A stretch of DNA of 64,000 nt from Flaccisagitta enflata (taxonomy: Eukaryota > Chaetognatha > Sagittoidea > Aphragmophora): assembly GCA_965153355.1 (NCBI GenBank), contig OZ231127.1:24924001-24988000 (forward strand). Direction: 5' to 3'. The notes under the pieces were generated by a model. It saw nothing but the letters and a program-made list of their open reading frames with translations, searched no databases and was not told where the DNA came from. Below, piece after piece: positions 9,801 through 20,232 of the stretch (its first letter is position 1; the number at the start of each line of letters is the position of its first letter). Made by a program: the position numbers and the translations under genes.

Positions 9801-11239
9801 TCACGAATGTGATTTCTTGATAAGCTCAAAAATTGCAGATTTGGTAATTTCAAGAATGTACCTTTTTCAATGGCTGATATTTTATTATTGTCAAGACGCA
9901 ATTCATTCAATGATTCCAAACTCTGGAAATGGTGTTGTTTGAGTTCCTTCATAAAGTTCTTCTGCATGTATAGAGTTTTAAGCCGTGGAAAATTATCAAA
10001 AGCCCCTGGTTCGACTGTTTCGATAAAATTCAGTTTTAAATTGAGCTGAATCAGGTCTTGCCAACCTTCAGAACGAAACGCGTCATGTTCAATAACTCTT
10101 ATAGAGCTGCCAATAATGTCTAACTCATCTACACTAACGATCCCAGCTTGTTTGCTGAGTTTGGTTACATTTGCGCAGCTGGAAATAAAAAGATGCATAG
10201 TATTGACACCTGCCAAGCGACCAGGATTCATGTCAGAGACTTTTTGTACATACATGAATGACATTTTTTGCTTAGTTGCGAGGCTGTTGTTTGTGAGATG
10301 TAAGCATACTTCAGGTTCTTGTGGGCTATTCAAATACCCGATGAAGAATTTTACAAGCTTTTTTGAATTCTTCAGCGTTTTTTCCGACAACTTTTCGATC
10401 GGATTCTGCCGCATTTGCAAATAAGTAAGTTCATTCAAATTCATAAAGGTATCCTCATGAATGAATTTGATGTTATTTAAATCTAGAATTAGTGTCTCCA
10501 GCTTAACCATATCAGTAAAAAGGTGTTTATGAATCGCCCTAATCGAGTTGTTAGAGAGTGACAACGTTCTTACGTTCTTAAGACCGCGAAATAAATTAGG
10601 TTCAACATCCAAAAACGCTTTGTTATTCTCTATAAAAATGACCTTCAAAAACAATTGGCGTTCAAAAGTTCCACTCTCAATCTTTGTAAGACGAGCGCAT
10701 TTATCAATGGCAATAACATTCACACGACTGACACCGTCAAATAGTCCACGTTTTAGGACCTTGATAGAGACATTCCGAAAATACAACCCATATAGAGTCG
10801 GATAATCAGCGAGAAATCCGTTCTCTATACTTGTTATCTCCATTTGAGGTCTCTCTCGGATAACGATGGTTAATTTTGGTAACTCGGTGGCATTGGCGAG
10901 AAAAGGAAAATCGCGATCATCGGTGACCTTTGCGTTTTTCATAGCCTCACGCGTTAGCCTGTATGGATGCTGATTGTCATTCTGCCATAAATGACATACA
11001 AACACGTTGAAATCGCGCTGTTCTGAGTAAGTGCAGTAGATTCCGGTCGCTCTCCCCTTCAAAATTGGAATGTAGTCTGCATCGAAGGAAGGGCGATGTT
11101 GTATTTCTGGCTCTATGAACTTGTCTACGTTTGAGCCATGCTTATTGAGGTGCGTCTGACTCGAGCTTATCGCGTTCGTGGCCGCGAAAAAAACTACCAC
11201 AAGAGCTGAAAAAGTGAAATTTGCGATAATTTCCTTCAT
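6863..11239 (-). CDS. Toll-like LRR receptor with pseudokinase-KEN ribonuclease tail
   Basis: Single-exon 1458-residue type I membrane protein. Residues 1-23 are a signal peptide. About 20 leucine-rich repeats (LxxLxLxxN) fill 150-640, followed by a cysteine-rich LRR cap (645-690: CNC, CC, C), more repeats 707-782, a second cysteine cap (785-820) and a transmembrane helix near 827-849. This is the multiple-cysteine-cluster layout of Toll-type ectodomains. Inside there is no TIR domain. Residues 860-1090 resemble a kinase fold of the IRE1/RNase L type: candidate lysine K864, HNN at 952-954 instead of HRD, DFE at 975-977 instead of DFG, and VDLYAVARVIFYIIT at 1012-1026. The glycine loop is missing, so it should be a pseudokinase. 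Residues 1110-1215 match the KEN ribonuclease domain; DLLRMIRNILQHH carries D1154, R1160 and H1165 at the spacing of the RNase L catalytic residues. Residues 1216-1458 are unrecognised. The ATG has an A at -3. Inferred role: ligand-induced dimerisation triggering RNA cleavage. Confidence 0.9.
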   Translation of the reverse strand: MKEIIANFTFSALVVVFFAATNAISSSQTHLNKHGSNVDKFIEPEIQHRPSFDADYIPILKGRATGIYCTYSEQRDFNVFVCHLWQNDNQHPYRLTREAMKNAKVTDDRDFPFLANATELPKLTIVIRERPQMEITSIENGFLADYPTLYGLYFRNVSIKVLKRGLFDGVSRVNVIAIDKCARLTKIESGTFERQLFLKVIFIENNKAFLDVEPNLFRGLKNVRTLSLSNNSIRAIHKHLFTDMVKLETLILDLNNIKFIHEDTFMNLNELTYLQMRQNPIEKLSEKTLKNSKKLVKFFIGYLNSPQEPEVCLHLTNNSLATKQKMSFMYVQKVSDMNPGRLAGVNTMHLFISSCANVTKLSKQAGIVSVDELDIIGSSIRVIEHDAFRSEGWQDLIQLNLKLNFIETVEPGAFDNFPRLKTLYMQKNFMKELKQHHFQSLESLNELRLDNNKISAIEKGTFLKLPNLQFLSLSRNHIRDLSNVSLPDIVTNLKLDFSYNEVTELKEDFLYQLPKKFNATNLLLRGNRIKKVQVMPSDFRITKLDLSKNFIENIDDVFSNDNFRIDTIDLSENRIFKIEITTFSRFSELKKLILHHNFLRDVSFLLYMSGVDFFSNIDLSHNKLSIIPDAIMKALDSIRYKISENPWICNCDLSYKRFIDFLFKNRIVSCCPNDCEYSIGTNDEVDINCRAKNQMTLPPCLPYKHVNLYYPWNNLKRLQFTRDQANIRILDVSHNIITKIVGNSFQELSNLSVLNLDANSLHSLPKEMAQLRATRIGVANNKFDCHDCQLIETLIVIQAKTPQTISCQGNMEYAEAVKICKMIHRDLPLAFLSLILIIFAVAAHQTFIFCTLKSLSKKYAYHIKGFGNYRQEVSFKRYCAIWQSLDHTNIRKLIRYRTTWLPNHSGHSFFEKVKCSLRETCYSNINLEKFNLSKELLVAVEYLHSDSIMICHNNINIDTIYIQTNGRQFTLKIGDFERATRRETVSSTSSHISTRLLNHQDEDMEGGYQEEVDLYAVARVIFYIITSRECSGVVPLEDLVNIIEVDLATIVLALQIGMTASQGLASAAFQSLDQKQALLGDLNGCFKQLRTPKAEQNTKRDKKKIYQETILDKAEANAWLVIGKTDSWNKLIHENILRKFALIQANYRITSYVDLLRMIRNILQHHKENPEAFLTALNVHSVPTVQEVLSYFLGIFPHFYPHSFHCFHEYFNKDDNEQHKKFIESYRMLENHLTRQLMNQGVSQGMKQRSEFFICFHSIHSAPQCHQVPQSYTSVKNVKSSMPLVEIKPLIAEVLTRLWPDMDQSKVLIKAGESFIRNLFNPNAPSHQDEVNAKSNVNILEGHCVQVLKPEIKIDVHGVIVTEEITKFMKVKVLKQKMFSHKQLPQALKKRLTRASESKLSLNFKILQNNEFIDALDFTKHVFHFEYPCVSNGIVNEFVKNYLLLGELMQKLQASYVD

Positions 11240-12090
11240 TTTCTCTCACTTAGAATTGTATGACGTTATGTAATTTTGCAAGATATTCCTGTTCGTGACC
11301 CAGACAGATTTTGAAGATTTGTTTTTTTTTAGGAACGAATGATTAGTAACCGGGAACTATATAGTATCATTGAGATCGAAATCTGCGGGAATCTTGACCA
11401 GAAATATAACCGATTCTGGAAGAAAAACAACAATAAAAAAATCCCTATAAATTGCTTGTCCACAGTGTTCCAAACTTGCTTAAAAGTCCCGTTTGAGCCG
11501 TTTCTTTTTCCTTTATCTGTTTGTACTCAGATCTAAAATTCAAGTACCCTCTACTTGAAATTGGATCTGGGTATAGCATCATGCAATTTTTCCCCTCAAA
11601 AGAAAATTTGAGTCTTTCTCTAATCGAAATTCCATACTGTTTCATTTATTAAGTTTTTTCTGAAAAAAAAGATGCTAAACATGTTAGCATTGCAGGGATG
11701 TGCAGAGGGGGAACTGTACAAGGAGGGGGGTGAGTTGGGCAAAGGGGTATATGTAGGTTTCTCTCTGGAGATTGTTTCCTTTTTTGTTTGAAGGCCCTGA
11801 CAATTGAACAGCTTGGGCCCAATATTTAGAGGCTTGGCAAAATTCAGCCAAAAGGGGCCGGGTGATGTGTTTTTTTTTTTGGGGGGGGAGGGGGTGGGCA
11901 GGATTTCTCTGCACGTCTCTGAGCGATTCTCTTGAGTGGACAAGTGTTTCGGCGCACCTCAAAAACACTCACGAGAACTTCGGAATATCCGGATTTGCGG
12001 TGCTTCAACACTTGAATTGTGTCTTCTGCTCGGCCGAGATGCCCTCTTTGGCGAGTTAACGAATGACCTCGCAAATATTTCTCCTTGTCC
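11240..12090. other. 5' flank of the receptor gene
   Basis: No ORF of substance. On the minus strand a TATATAG-like element lies near 11359, about 120 bp before the ATG, but this is weak promoter evidence. A run of G (11880-11895) and mixed sequence follow, then the simple repeats begin. Confidence 0.3.
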
Positions 12091-12096
12091 TCTGTC

Positions 12097-12293
<197 letters not shown>

Positions 12294-12588
12294 TGAGGTA
12301 ATCATTGTACACTGTACAGCTCAAAAACAATTTTTATTTGTGTGTTTTTTAAATGCACATTATTGAGCAATTATAAACGTCAAACCTCAAACGTCAGCTT
12401 TTCTGCTTGTCTTGCTGTGTGTCAGCCTTTGTGCAATTTTTTCTCATTCACACTAATTGTCTGACTCAGTCTGTATGTCTTTCCGTCTACATGCTTTCTC
12501 TAGCCTCTAGGTCTCTGTCCCTTTGTATCTGCCCGTAAGTCAGTCGGTCAGTCTGTTTCAGAATTCATTTTGGTATTTCTAAAAATGT

Positions 12589-12725
<137 letters not shown>

Positions 12726-12821
12726 TAGAAAAGTTGAAAGTTAATGGTTACTCTGTCCAAAATGGATGGTCGAGAGCGTGATGGAAATCCCTTTTAGTGT
12801 AGCACGACCTCGCTCCTGTTT

Positions 12822-13107
12822 TTCTTCTTCTTCTTCTTCTTCTTCTTCTTCTTCTTCTTCTTCTTCTTCTTCTTCTTCTTCTTCTTCTTCTTCTTCTTCT
12901 TCTTCTTCTTCTTCTTCTTCTTCTTCTTCTTCTTCTTCTTCTTCTTCTTCTTCTTCTTCTTCTTCTTCTTCTTCTTCTTCTTCTTCTTCTTCTTCTTCTT
13001 CTTCTTCTTCTTCTTCTTCTTCTTCTTCTTCATTTCTTCTTCTTCTTCTTCTTCTTCTTCTTGTTCTTCTTGTTCTTCTTGTTCTTCTTCTTCTTCTTCT
13101 TCTTCTT

Positions 13108-13138
<31 letters not shown>

Positions 13139-13460
13139 ATCTGCTTCTTTTTCTTTTTCATTTTCTTTTTCTTTTTTTCTCCTTTTTTTTTCTTCTTCAT
13201 CCCCCTCTTCCTCTTATTTTTACTCTTCTTCTTTTTTTTCCTTTTTTTTCCTTTTCCTTCTCTTTCTTGCTCCTCTTGTTCTTCTTATTCTTCTTTTTTT
13301 CCTATCCGTTGGTCCCTTCCACCTCGCCACTTTGAGTCGTTCTGCTGTGCTTACTTATTCTCCTTCTCTTTTTCTTCTGCTTCTCCTCCTTCTACGTCAA
13401 CTTCTACTTCCCTTCCTTCTTCCTCTTCTCCTCCTCCCTCTCCGCCACCTCCTCCTTGTT
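12822..13460. repeat. (TTC)n tract and pyrimidine-rich decay
   Basis: Almost pure TTC repeats from 12822 to 13137, then an interrupted CT-rich stretch to about 13460. All three frames are open (poly-Ser, poly-Leu, poly-Phe), so the long ORFs here are not genes. A mirror-symmetric purine/pyrimidine tract of this length could form triplex DNA. Confidence 0.95.
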
Positions 13461-13619
13461 TTTCCTCTATTTTGGGTCTCTTCTCGGCTGATATATACAT
13501 GTTGAGCACTCTTTGGACGACCGGCAGTGATAAAACACGCCGTTTGTGGGAGAAGCTCTGTCCGTGGGAACCAAAAAAACTTTTCCCCACTCAATTTTTT
13601 ACAGTGGAACCCATTGTTC

Positions 13620-13832
13620 TTTTAAGTCGCGTGCTCTACACCTCGCTATGTCGGTTGGTCGGTTGGTCGGTCGGTTGGTCGGTTGGTTGGTTGGTCCCCT
13701 TTGTACTTTTTCGGCGTTTTCTAGCTTTTTGAGCATAGGGCTCCTGCCCAGATGCCCTAATGACCTGCTCCAGCACGGCTCCTGCCCACCCGCACGTGAC
13801 TAGGGTAGCCGTGTATCCGCCCTTTTTTTTTC
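13620..13832 (+). repeat. Structured short repeat, version A, damaged head
   Basis: The left arm AGTCGCGTGC is followed directly by TCTACACC, so the proximal arm ACGCGACT is lost. The GGTTGGTCGG microsatellite and the tail GCACGTGACTAGGGTAGCC with GTGTATCCGCCCTTTT are present. Confidence 0.8.
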
Positions 13833-14293
13833 TCCTCCTCGCATCTCGATCTTGTCATGATGTTATCATCATTGTTCTTGGCTTTCTTCCAAGCTAGGAA
13901 ACAGGTATCCATAGCTGATATAAAACCCAAGCGTCCCCCATATTTATAATCAAACTTAGCCATGAGAGACCTATAGCTTAGCTTAATTGGCAAACGCTAA
14001 AAGAAAGAAAATTGAAAAAAGAAGAAGTAAGTGTTTCAGTGAAGAGAGCCATATAAAGAGTTGGCAGCCGTCTGTCAAGACTAGCTAATAGCTACAAACA
14101 TATTGATAGAATTATTCTACGCATTGTCGAATTTCAACTTAAAGATGAAGCACGTGTTTTTTCATACTTTTCTCTCCATTTTTTAAGCTATTCAAGACAA
14201 TTTTTCAAAATTATCAAAAGAAATGGTATGTTGTTATCTTCGCTGCTGAGATGCGATTTCAGATTCTATTTGCATACGGAATTCATTCCTTTC

Positions 14294-14390
14294 ATTGTCA
14301 TTGTCATTGTAATTGTCACTGTCACTGTCACTGTAATTGTTATTGTTATTGTCATTGCCATTCTCATTGTCATTGTCGTTAAATCTATCT
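14294..14390. repeat. Hexanucleotide repeat (ATTGTC)n
   Basis: Imperfect CATTGT/CACTGT hexamer units, about 100 bp, just downstream of the last ENY2 exon on the opposite strand. Confidence 0.85.
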
Positions 14391-14461
14391 CAGTCATTTC
14401 TTTGAATGTTTCTGAAATCAATTATGGAATTGCTGCGAGAGGAAGAGTCAAATCCTTTAAC

Positions 14462-14617
14462 TCATAATTCTTTCTCATCTTCGTTTCCATCATCTTGGGA
14501 TTGTTGCTGTTGCTCCTGCTTTGGCGGTTGCTGTTCTGTCAGGAAGAGTCGAATTCTCTGAAGCAATTCTTTCTTCGTTTCTTCCGGAATTTTGGATTTT
14601 CCGTGCGGAGTGATTTC
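14462..14617 (-). CDS. ENY2: ENY2, exon 3 (C-terminal)
   Basis: Minus-strand exon opening after a good acceptor (TATTTCCAG) and encoding EITPHGKSKIPEETKKELLQ, then RIRLFLTEQQ and a Gln/Asp/Glu-rich tail ending EDEKEL-stop (51 residues). The core matches the C-terminal helix of ENY2, the small all-helical subunit shared by the SAGA deubiquitinase module and the TREX-2 mRNA export complex in the nucleus. It joins in phase 0 to exon 2 at 28478-28594: the junction DEVIE/EITPHGK aligns without gaps to the human DDLVA/EITPKGR region as I recall it. The acidic, Gln-rich tail is longer than in vertebrates. The intron to exon 2 is about 13.9 kb. Confidence 0.88.
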   Translation of the reverse strand, partial: EITPHGKSKIPEETKKELLQRIRLFLTEQQPPKQEQQQQSQDDGNEDEKEL

Positions 14618-14689
14618 CTGGAAATAGCCATAAAAGTCAGTAATCCGCCATCTGCTAATTTGCTTAATCTGCAACCACTACACTTCTGT

Positions 14690-15553
14690 GTGGCTAAATG
14701 CTAAGCCGGATCAACAAGGCGCGGGGCCCTAAGCTTAGCTAGGGGCGCGGGGCCCCCCTCAATGTGATTTTTTTTTATTACTAGATATAGTTTTGAAACA
14801 AAGTTTTTAGCTTGAAAAACAAATTAGTAAAGAGCGTAGATAGAAACAGTGATGTACAATGACTATTTCAAAGTTCAAAATGAATTTATAGAAATAAAAA
14901 AAACATGAAAAAAAGTCAGAAAAAATATATAAGTGATGGAGCATCATTAAATCCATTCATAAAAAAAATATTGTAAAAGTTTTAAAAGGATTTGTGGTAT
15001 TTTCCTCTGAAAGCAAGAATGACCCAGTTTCATGAAGATGAACATATTTTTTTCTTGAAATTATTGTTTTTATGAAAAAAGATAATTCAATCAAAACTAT
15101 TGGAGTCACTTATACCATGTTATACTTATCTGGTAGATTTTTTTTCAAAGTGCAATGTTCATGGAACTTCATGCTTGTTGTTTCAAGATGCACCCTTTTT
15201 TTAATGGTATCTTTTATTACTAGACTGTCAGCTGATTTATTACTATATATAATTGTTAAAATGTTATTATGAAATTTTTGAAATATCTATGACAAATCTT
15301 TATTCAATTTTCAATCTATTATTCTATTTCCTTGTTGAAAGATTACAGTAGTTGAAAAATAGCACTTCTATTTGCTTCTGCAAGAATAAATTTTCATGCT
15401 TTATTATTCTAATATCTTTTCTTTTGCATATTTTTTTTACTTGCTTTTTTTTACATTTTTTTTTAGCAGGAGGCGCGGGGCCCCCCTGAGGCGCGGGGCC
15501 CTAAGCTTAAGCTTTTTAAGCCTACTTGTTAATCCGGCATAGGCTAAATGTCG
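14690..15553. mobile_element. Foldback/MITE-like element with GGCGCGGGGCCC ends
   Basis: The left end contains TAAGCCGGATCAACAAGGCG and GCGCGGGGCCCTAAGCTTAG. The right end is the inverted counterpart (AAGCTTAAGCTTTTTAAGCC... TTGTTAATCCGGCATAGGC). Both ends carry doubled GGCGCGGGGCCC blocks around a very AT-rich 700 bp interior with no coding sequence. It lies in the last ENY2 intron. Likely a non-autonomous DNA transposon of unknown superfamily. Confidence 0.65.
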
Positions 15554-16560
15554 TATAGTAATCACCAAATAGAAATACAAATTGACGCCGTATGTTCTGA
15601 ACAAGTAGATGTCCTCCGCGCTGACAAAACAACCGGAACAACCATAACAACCGAATGACAAACTGACCAACCAATTGCTATTACAATGACGAGTAACAAC
15701 TATTAACAGGGTGAGCAAAAAACTTTGCACAAACATATGAGTATAGAATCAGCACTTCTAGGTGCCCTAAGGAGATGAAATTTTGATTATAACCCCACAA
15801 CTAGTGAGCATATGGACGAAACAGACGTATACTAGCCCAGGCTAGCAGATTGCTTTACCGTGTTTGAGCGAGGGGAAGTTAGCCCACCAAAACATTTTTT
15901 AAATCAAAATTAATGAAATAAATGACCAACACGAGGGAGAAAAACCAAACTTCGTTGTTTTTTGTTGTGTTTAAATTAAACGCTTTATGGACCAAAACAG
16001 ATATTGACAGGTAGCTTGATTTTTTTCCGCACAGGCGGCTTAGCTGGTTGGGTTGAAATTTATTTTACGAGTTCCACTGATCATACACTGTGACGTGCGG
16101 TCGCGGAAGGGTGGGCAGGGGCATCTAACCCCCAGTCTCACCCCCTCACCTTCCAACCCCCCCCCCCCACACACACAATAACAACTGCAGCAACATGAAT
16201 GCGCGTTTTTTTTCATTTTCAACACGAGCGAGACAGATCGATCGATGGACCAACGGACGACCCAACAGATAGACAAAACCTCTTTTAGAGTTGCTAGATT
16301 TATTAAGCAATCTGAGTCCAGCCTTGATGCGCTAAGTTGCTCAATGTTACTTTAGTAACAGGAATTCATAAGTTGTTGAGGACACAGATTCAGATGAAAT
16401 GAATACGGTAAACGATTTTGGCATTCAGGTTTGTTTTGATCGGGGGCCAGTAAACTTATTACGTTTTCATCGATATGACTTCTACTGCACAGCAGAGGCG
16501 CTGATTGTGTAGCAGCGCGCAGCGCCGCTGCTCGGAAGAGTTGGTGGTCGTTCGGAAGGT
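15554..16560. other. Intron sequence, no feature recognised
   Basis: Ordinary AT-rich sequence within ENY2 intron 2, with a short poly-C run near 16160. No exon or element identified. Confidence 0.4.
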
Positions 16561-16568
16561 TCCAAGAG

Positions 16569-16570
<2 letters not shown>

Positions 16571-16622
<52 letters not shown>
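16571..16622. repeat. (AG)n microsatellite
   Basis: About 50 bp of uninterrupted AG. A shorter AG run occurs near 16780. Confidence 0.95.
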
Positions 16623-16623
<1 letters not shown>

Positions 16624-17522
16624 CTGTACTTGATTTGATTTGAAAAATTCAAGAAAAGGAGGAAAATGTTGAGAATTGAGATGGAAAATGTTTTGTACAT
16701 CTGCATCACAGGTTTTTACACCTATGAAACAGAGGGTATGGGCCTTCAAAAATTTGGCAAACTTTTGTTATTATTCCAGAGAGAGAGAGAGAGCTAATCA
16801 AGTTTTTGGCACTTCATTTACTCCCACTCATTCATGTGTGTCCACTGGTCTGTCGCATTGGTCCATCTGTCTGTCTACCAATTAAACTCAAAAGAAAGTA
16901 TGACAGACAGACATACCATATTTCCCCTCACCACCCCTAATTTTCGCCCCCCCCCTCTTTTTTGAAAGGCAAAATCCTTCACTAGCAGAGAATTTTTTAG
17001 ATCTTTAAGCATTTCTATATGAAATACAATAGTTTTTTCAATCCATAAGCATTTTGAAAAAAAAAAAAAAATAGAATAAAGAAACTAAAAAGATTAGAGT
17101 TTATTTGTGTATCTTGAATCTTGAATTTTTTGTCTCTTTCCTCTAATTTTTATTTCTTTTGAAAAAAAAAATGCGATAAATAGTGCATGAGGGGGCGCTT
17201 ATTAGGAGAAATATGGTAGGTAGATAGTCAGCCAGGTCCAGTCGGAAGATTTTGGGAGTTAGTTCCTGCTGCTCGGAAGGAAAACAAAATCAGCGGGTCT
17301 GCTGCACAGTAGTAAGGGCCTTCATTCAATTATCCAATTTCTGTTTACATTGGAAGGCATCAAAGTTAAACCACACAGACAGATTTTGCATGAATTTTAC
17401 CGGCCTAATTTGGAGAGATAGAAACTCCACTCAGTCTAGTGTTTTCCTCATGCTTGGCGTCCCCTGCAAGTCATTGTCATACGCAACACGTAACCTTGAT
17501 GTAAGATAGTCTTACCAATTGA
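16623..17522. other. Intron sequence, no feature recognised
   Basis: Mixed sequence with A-rich runs near 17058 and 17160. Nothing identifiable as an exon. Confidence 0.35.
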
Positions 17523-17605
17523 TAACAAGGCCGAGTAGGCCAATAAGGTGCGACGTTTGCGTGCTTCGCATAGCAAAAGTTGGGAGTATCCATTCACCCT
17601 ACTTA
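17523..17605 (-). repeat. Structured short repeat, version C tail fragment
   Basis: Minus-strand end AGTAGGCC/AACAAGG plus the GTGCGACGT segment, followed by the TGCTTCGCATAGCAAAAGTTG block shared with 3000-3030 and 18040-18065. A truncated hybrid copy without a head. Confidence 0.6.
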
Positions 17606-18059
17606 GGTAATGTGGAGGAGCAAAATCATGAAGATGACCATTTTCCTTTTTTCAAAATTCCTTCATCTTCCGTTTTTGTTTTTTGCTTTGTAAAGTTTTC
17701 TGAATTTCCCAGAATCATAGAATCCTGTGTAGTTTTGTTCTAAAAAGGACAATTATTCATTTGAAAAACATAATGCTTGTAAAAATAAACTAAAACATTA
17801 GAACACAAGCTATAAAAAAAGCTTATGAAAAGGCAGAATTGCAATTCTTTGAAAAATAGAAATTTGTAAAAGTTAATTCAAACAATATCAGCATATTGCT
17901 TTGTCTTACTGCATTATGCAAATTAAACCCTCAAAATAATTTCTAAAAACGGAAGATGAATGATTTTGATAAAGAAAAATAGTAAGGGTCCTTAAATTGG
18001 CCTCCATATTAGGTAAAGAGGGCGAAAAGAAATAAACAACTTTTGCTATGTGAAGCACC

Positions 18060-18172
18060 CAAGTGCGACGTGTGGATCGTCGAACGAATGCGTTACCCCT
18101 GAACAGACCAACCAACCAACGAACAGCGGACACAGCCAGTTATAGAGGTGCTTTGTCGCCTAAAAACAATTA
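18060..18172 (-). repeat. Structured short repeat, version C (reverse, truncated tail)
   Basis: On the minus strand the head AGGCGACAAAGCACCT (one base short) is followed by CTATAACTGGCTGTGTC, a GTTGGTTGGT stretch, and the tail GTCGCACTTGGGTGCTTCAC. The upstream GAAGCACCC block is fused to it. Confidence 0.7.
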
Positions 18173-18214
18173 TGCCACATGATCAAGGGAACCATTATAA
18201 TCATGGCACATAGA

Positions 18215-18512
18215 CAATCAGGGTGTCACAAAGCATCAGCAAAAACTTGTTTCACTGCAAGAACTTAGGATTGGGGTATTACCATACACTTTCATAAATA
18301 TTTTTAGGTCAGCGTTTTTCAATTTTCAAGCAGAAGAAAAGACAGAAAATAATTGTTGACGGTTTTCTCGGTAAGCTCTTTTTGCGCTCTTTTTCTTTTT
18401 TTTTTGGCAGACTTTTTTATGTATAGTTTTCTTCAAAACTCATGTAAGAGCTATGTTTACCAAAAAAGTTGAGGCTCAGAATGCCATGGAAACCACCGGC
18501 CAAAACTATCTC
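18215..18512 (+). repeat. Dispersed repeat, inverted copy of 35-325
   Basis: Partner of the repeat at 35-325 in the opposite orientation, with matching blocks throughout. It lies in ENY2 intron 2. Confidence 0.7.
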
Positions 18513-18629
18513 CAATGTAACCTTCGAGCACGCAGGCGGCGCTCCGTAGAAACTAGCTAGGCTGGGGAGAAGGGAGAGGAAGAAAAAGAAAGGAAAGAAG
18601 AAAGGAGAATCCGCGGATTCGAAGAAAAG

Positions 18630-19310
18630 GAGGAAGGAAGAAGAAAAGGATGAGACAGGAAGGAAGGAAGGAAGGAAGAAGAAAGGCAGAAAAAGTGTTT
18701 TCCTCCTGTTTGAAGGAAGGAAGGAAGGAAGGAAGGAAAAAAGGAGGGAAAGAAGGAAAAAAGGAATGGAAGAAGCAAAGAAGTGAGGAGGTAAGTGTTT
18801 CACAGAGAAAACAACAATGCCAATTTGTTGATTATTGAACATTGTATTTACCTTTTAACAGTCAGCGGACAAAACATAATAGGTATATATATCAAACCAT
18901 TGGCAAGTCTCAAAGGAAGAAGAACGGAAAGAGGAAGATAGGAAGGAAGGAAGGAAGAGGAAGGAAGGAAGAAATGACAAAGAAAGAGTAGCAATTGAAG
19001 TCAGCATTGTTTTCCTCTTACTGTTTTAAGGAAGGAAGGAAGGAAGGAAGGAAGGAGGAAAGTCAGTGAAGGAAGGAAGGAAGGAAGGAAGAAGAAAAAC
19101 AGAAAGTTTTTTTTTCCTTTTTGTCTTTAAAGAAAGGAAGGAAAAAGAAGGAAGGAAGGGAGGAAAGAGGAAGAGAAGGAAGGGAGGTAGGCAGGAGGAG
19201 AGAAGTAGGAAAGGCAGAACAATTTTCCTCCTGTCTTCAAGGAAGGAAAAAATGGAAGGAAGGAAGGAAGAAAGAAGGAGGAAAAGGAGGGCAAGGAGGA
19301 AGAGAGAGCC
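18630..19310. repeat. (GGAA)n-rich tract
   Basis: Repeated AAGGAAGG runs with unique interruptions. Short blocks such as GCAGAAAAAGTGTTTTCCTCCTG recur in decayed form near 18685, 19000 and 19215, so the tract seems to have grown by duplication of larger units of about 200 bp rather than tetramer slippage alone. Confidence 0.85.
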
Positions 19311-19323
19311 AGAATGGTTTCCT

Positions 19324-19500
19324 TAAGTTGCGGACACGCAACTCTATAAGAGGCTTTGTCCATCCGTCCGTCTGTCAGTCTGTCAGTCGGTCATTCTGTA
19401 GGTCTGTTGGTCCATCGGTCAGTCCAAAATGATCGAGTGGAAAAACAAGCGTTTTGGATACTTCACGGGCGGTATTTTAAAAGGGTACGATGTCCTGTAG
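19324..19500 (+). repeat. Structured short repeat, version B, 3'-truncated
   Basis: Head AGTTGCGGACACGCAACT, CTATAAGAGGCTTTGTC and a GTCTGTCAGTC microsatellite. The CCGTCCGCAAC tail is missing; instead a TGTCCTGTAGGACACAGGAA palindrome near 19490 ends the similarity, like the block at 27015-27035. Confidence 0.75.
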
Positions 19501-19558
19501 GACACAGGAATTGTTAATTTTTTCTTCGTCTGTCTGCTAGTCCCGCGGTACGTCCCCC

Positions 19559-20131
19559 TGTGAGATCTTATTTGCCGCAGATTCATGCTATCTGAGTAAA
19601 GGACCTGCCTCCGTTTCTTATCGCTCTCCCCGTGTGCGTGGTCGTCACGTGATCGTTGCTTTTCTTATAAATACCAGTGTGAGCCTCTGCAAAGTCGAGA
19701 GTGCGCAATGTGCGTTTGGGAAGCGCCAAGTGTGAGTATTTGATGTTGCTAATTGATGTTTACCGTTGCCTATTGATATACGACTGTTGCTTATTGATAT
19801 ATGATGCTTTTATCTCTCTCCAATGTACTAATTTGGTGTTCATTTGTCACATCAGGTTTTGACGCTCACGTTTATAGTGGCTTTGTACAATAAAAGAGTT
19901 CTGCATTTGATATGCGGGTTATTATTAGCGCGCTCTCCATGGAGTCAGTCCATCAGTCCAAGAAAGAATCTCACAGTCAAAACACTTCGAAATTCCGTTG
20001 AAGTCAAGGGTCCGCCAGGAAGAGGACCTCAAGCCACGCGACAAAACTTTCCGTCATCCCATACGCAAAAGTTAAGTAAAGGAGCATAGTTGGGTCGGCC
20101 ATCAATCGCTCAAAAGTGTTACAAAGGATCA
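19559..20131 (+). repeat. Left LTR
   Basis: Begins TGTGAGATCTTATTTGC. It contains a CACGTG box at 19646-19651, TATAAATA at 19676-19683 and AATAAAAG at about 19889, giving a plausible U3-R-U5 order. The shared sequence ends at GATCA; a CA terminus at TGTTACA a few bases earlier is the alternative boundary. Confidence 0.85.
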
Positions 20132-20232
20132 TTAGGGATGACATCGGCTCATTCTAATGGCATAGCTTAAGTCACGCGCAACGTGATTTTTTACAAGTTA
20201 TCAAGATTTTAATTCCCCTATATCATTTCACG

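Noticed and set aside
12766-13732. Poly-Ser/Leu/Phe ORFs up to 223 codons
   Set aside because: Read-through of (TTC)n in all frames, with no domain or splice evidence.
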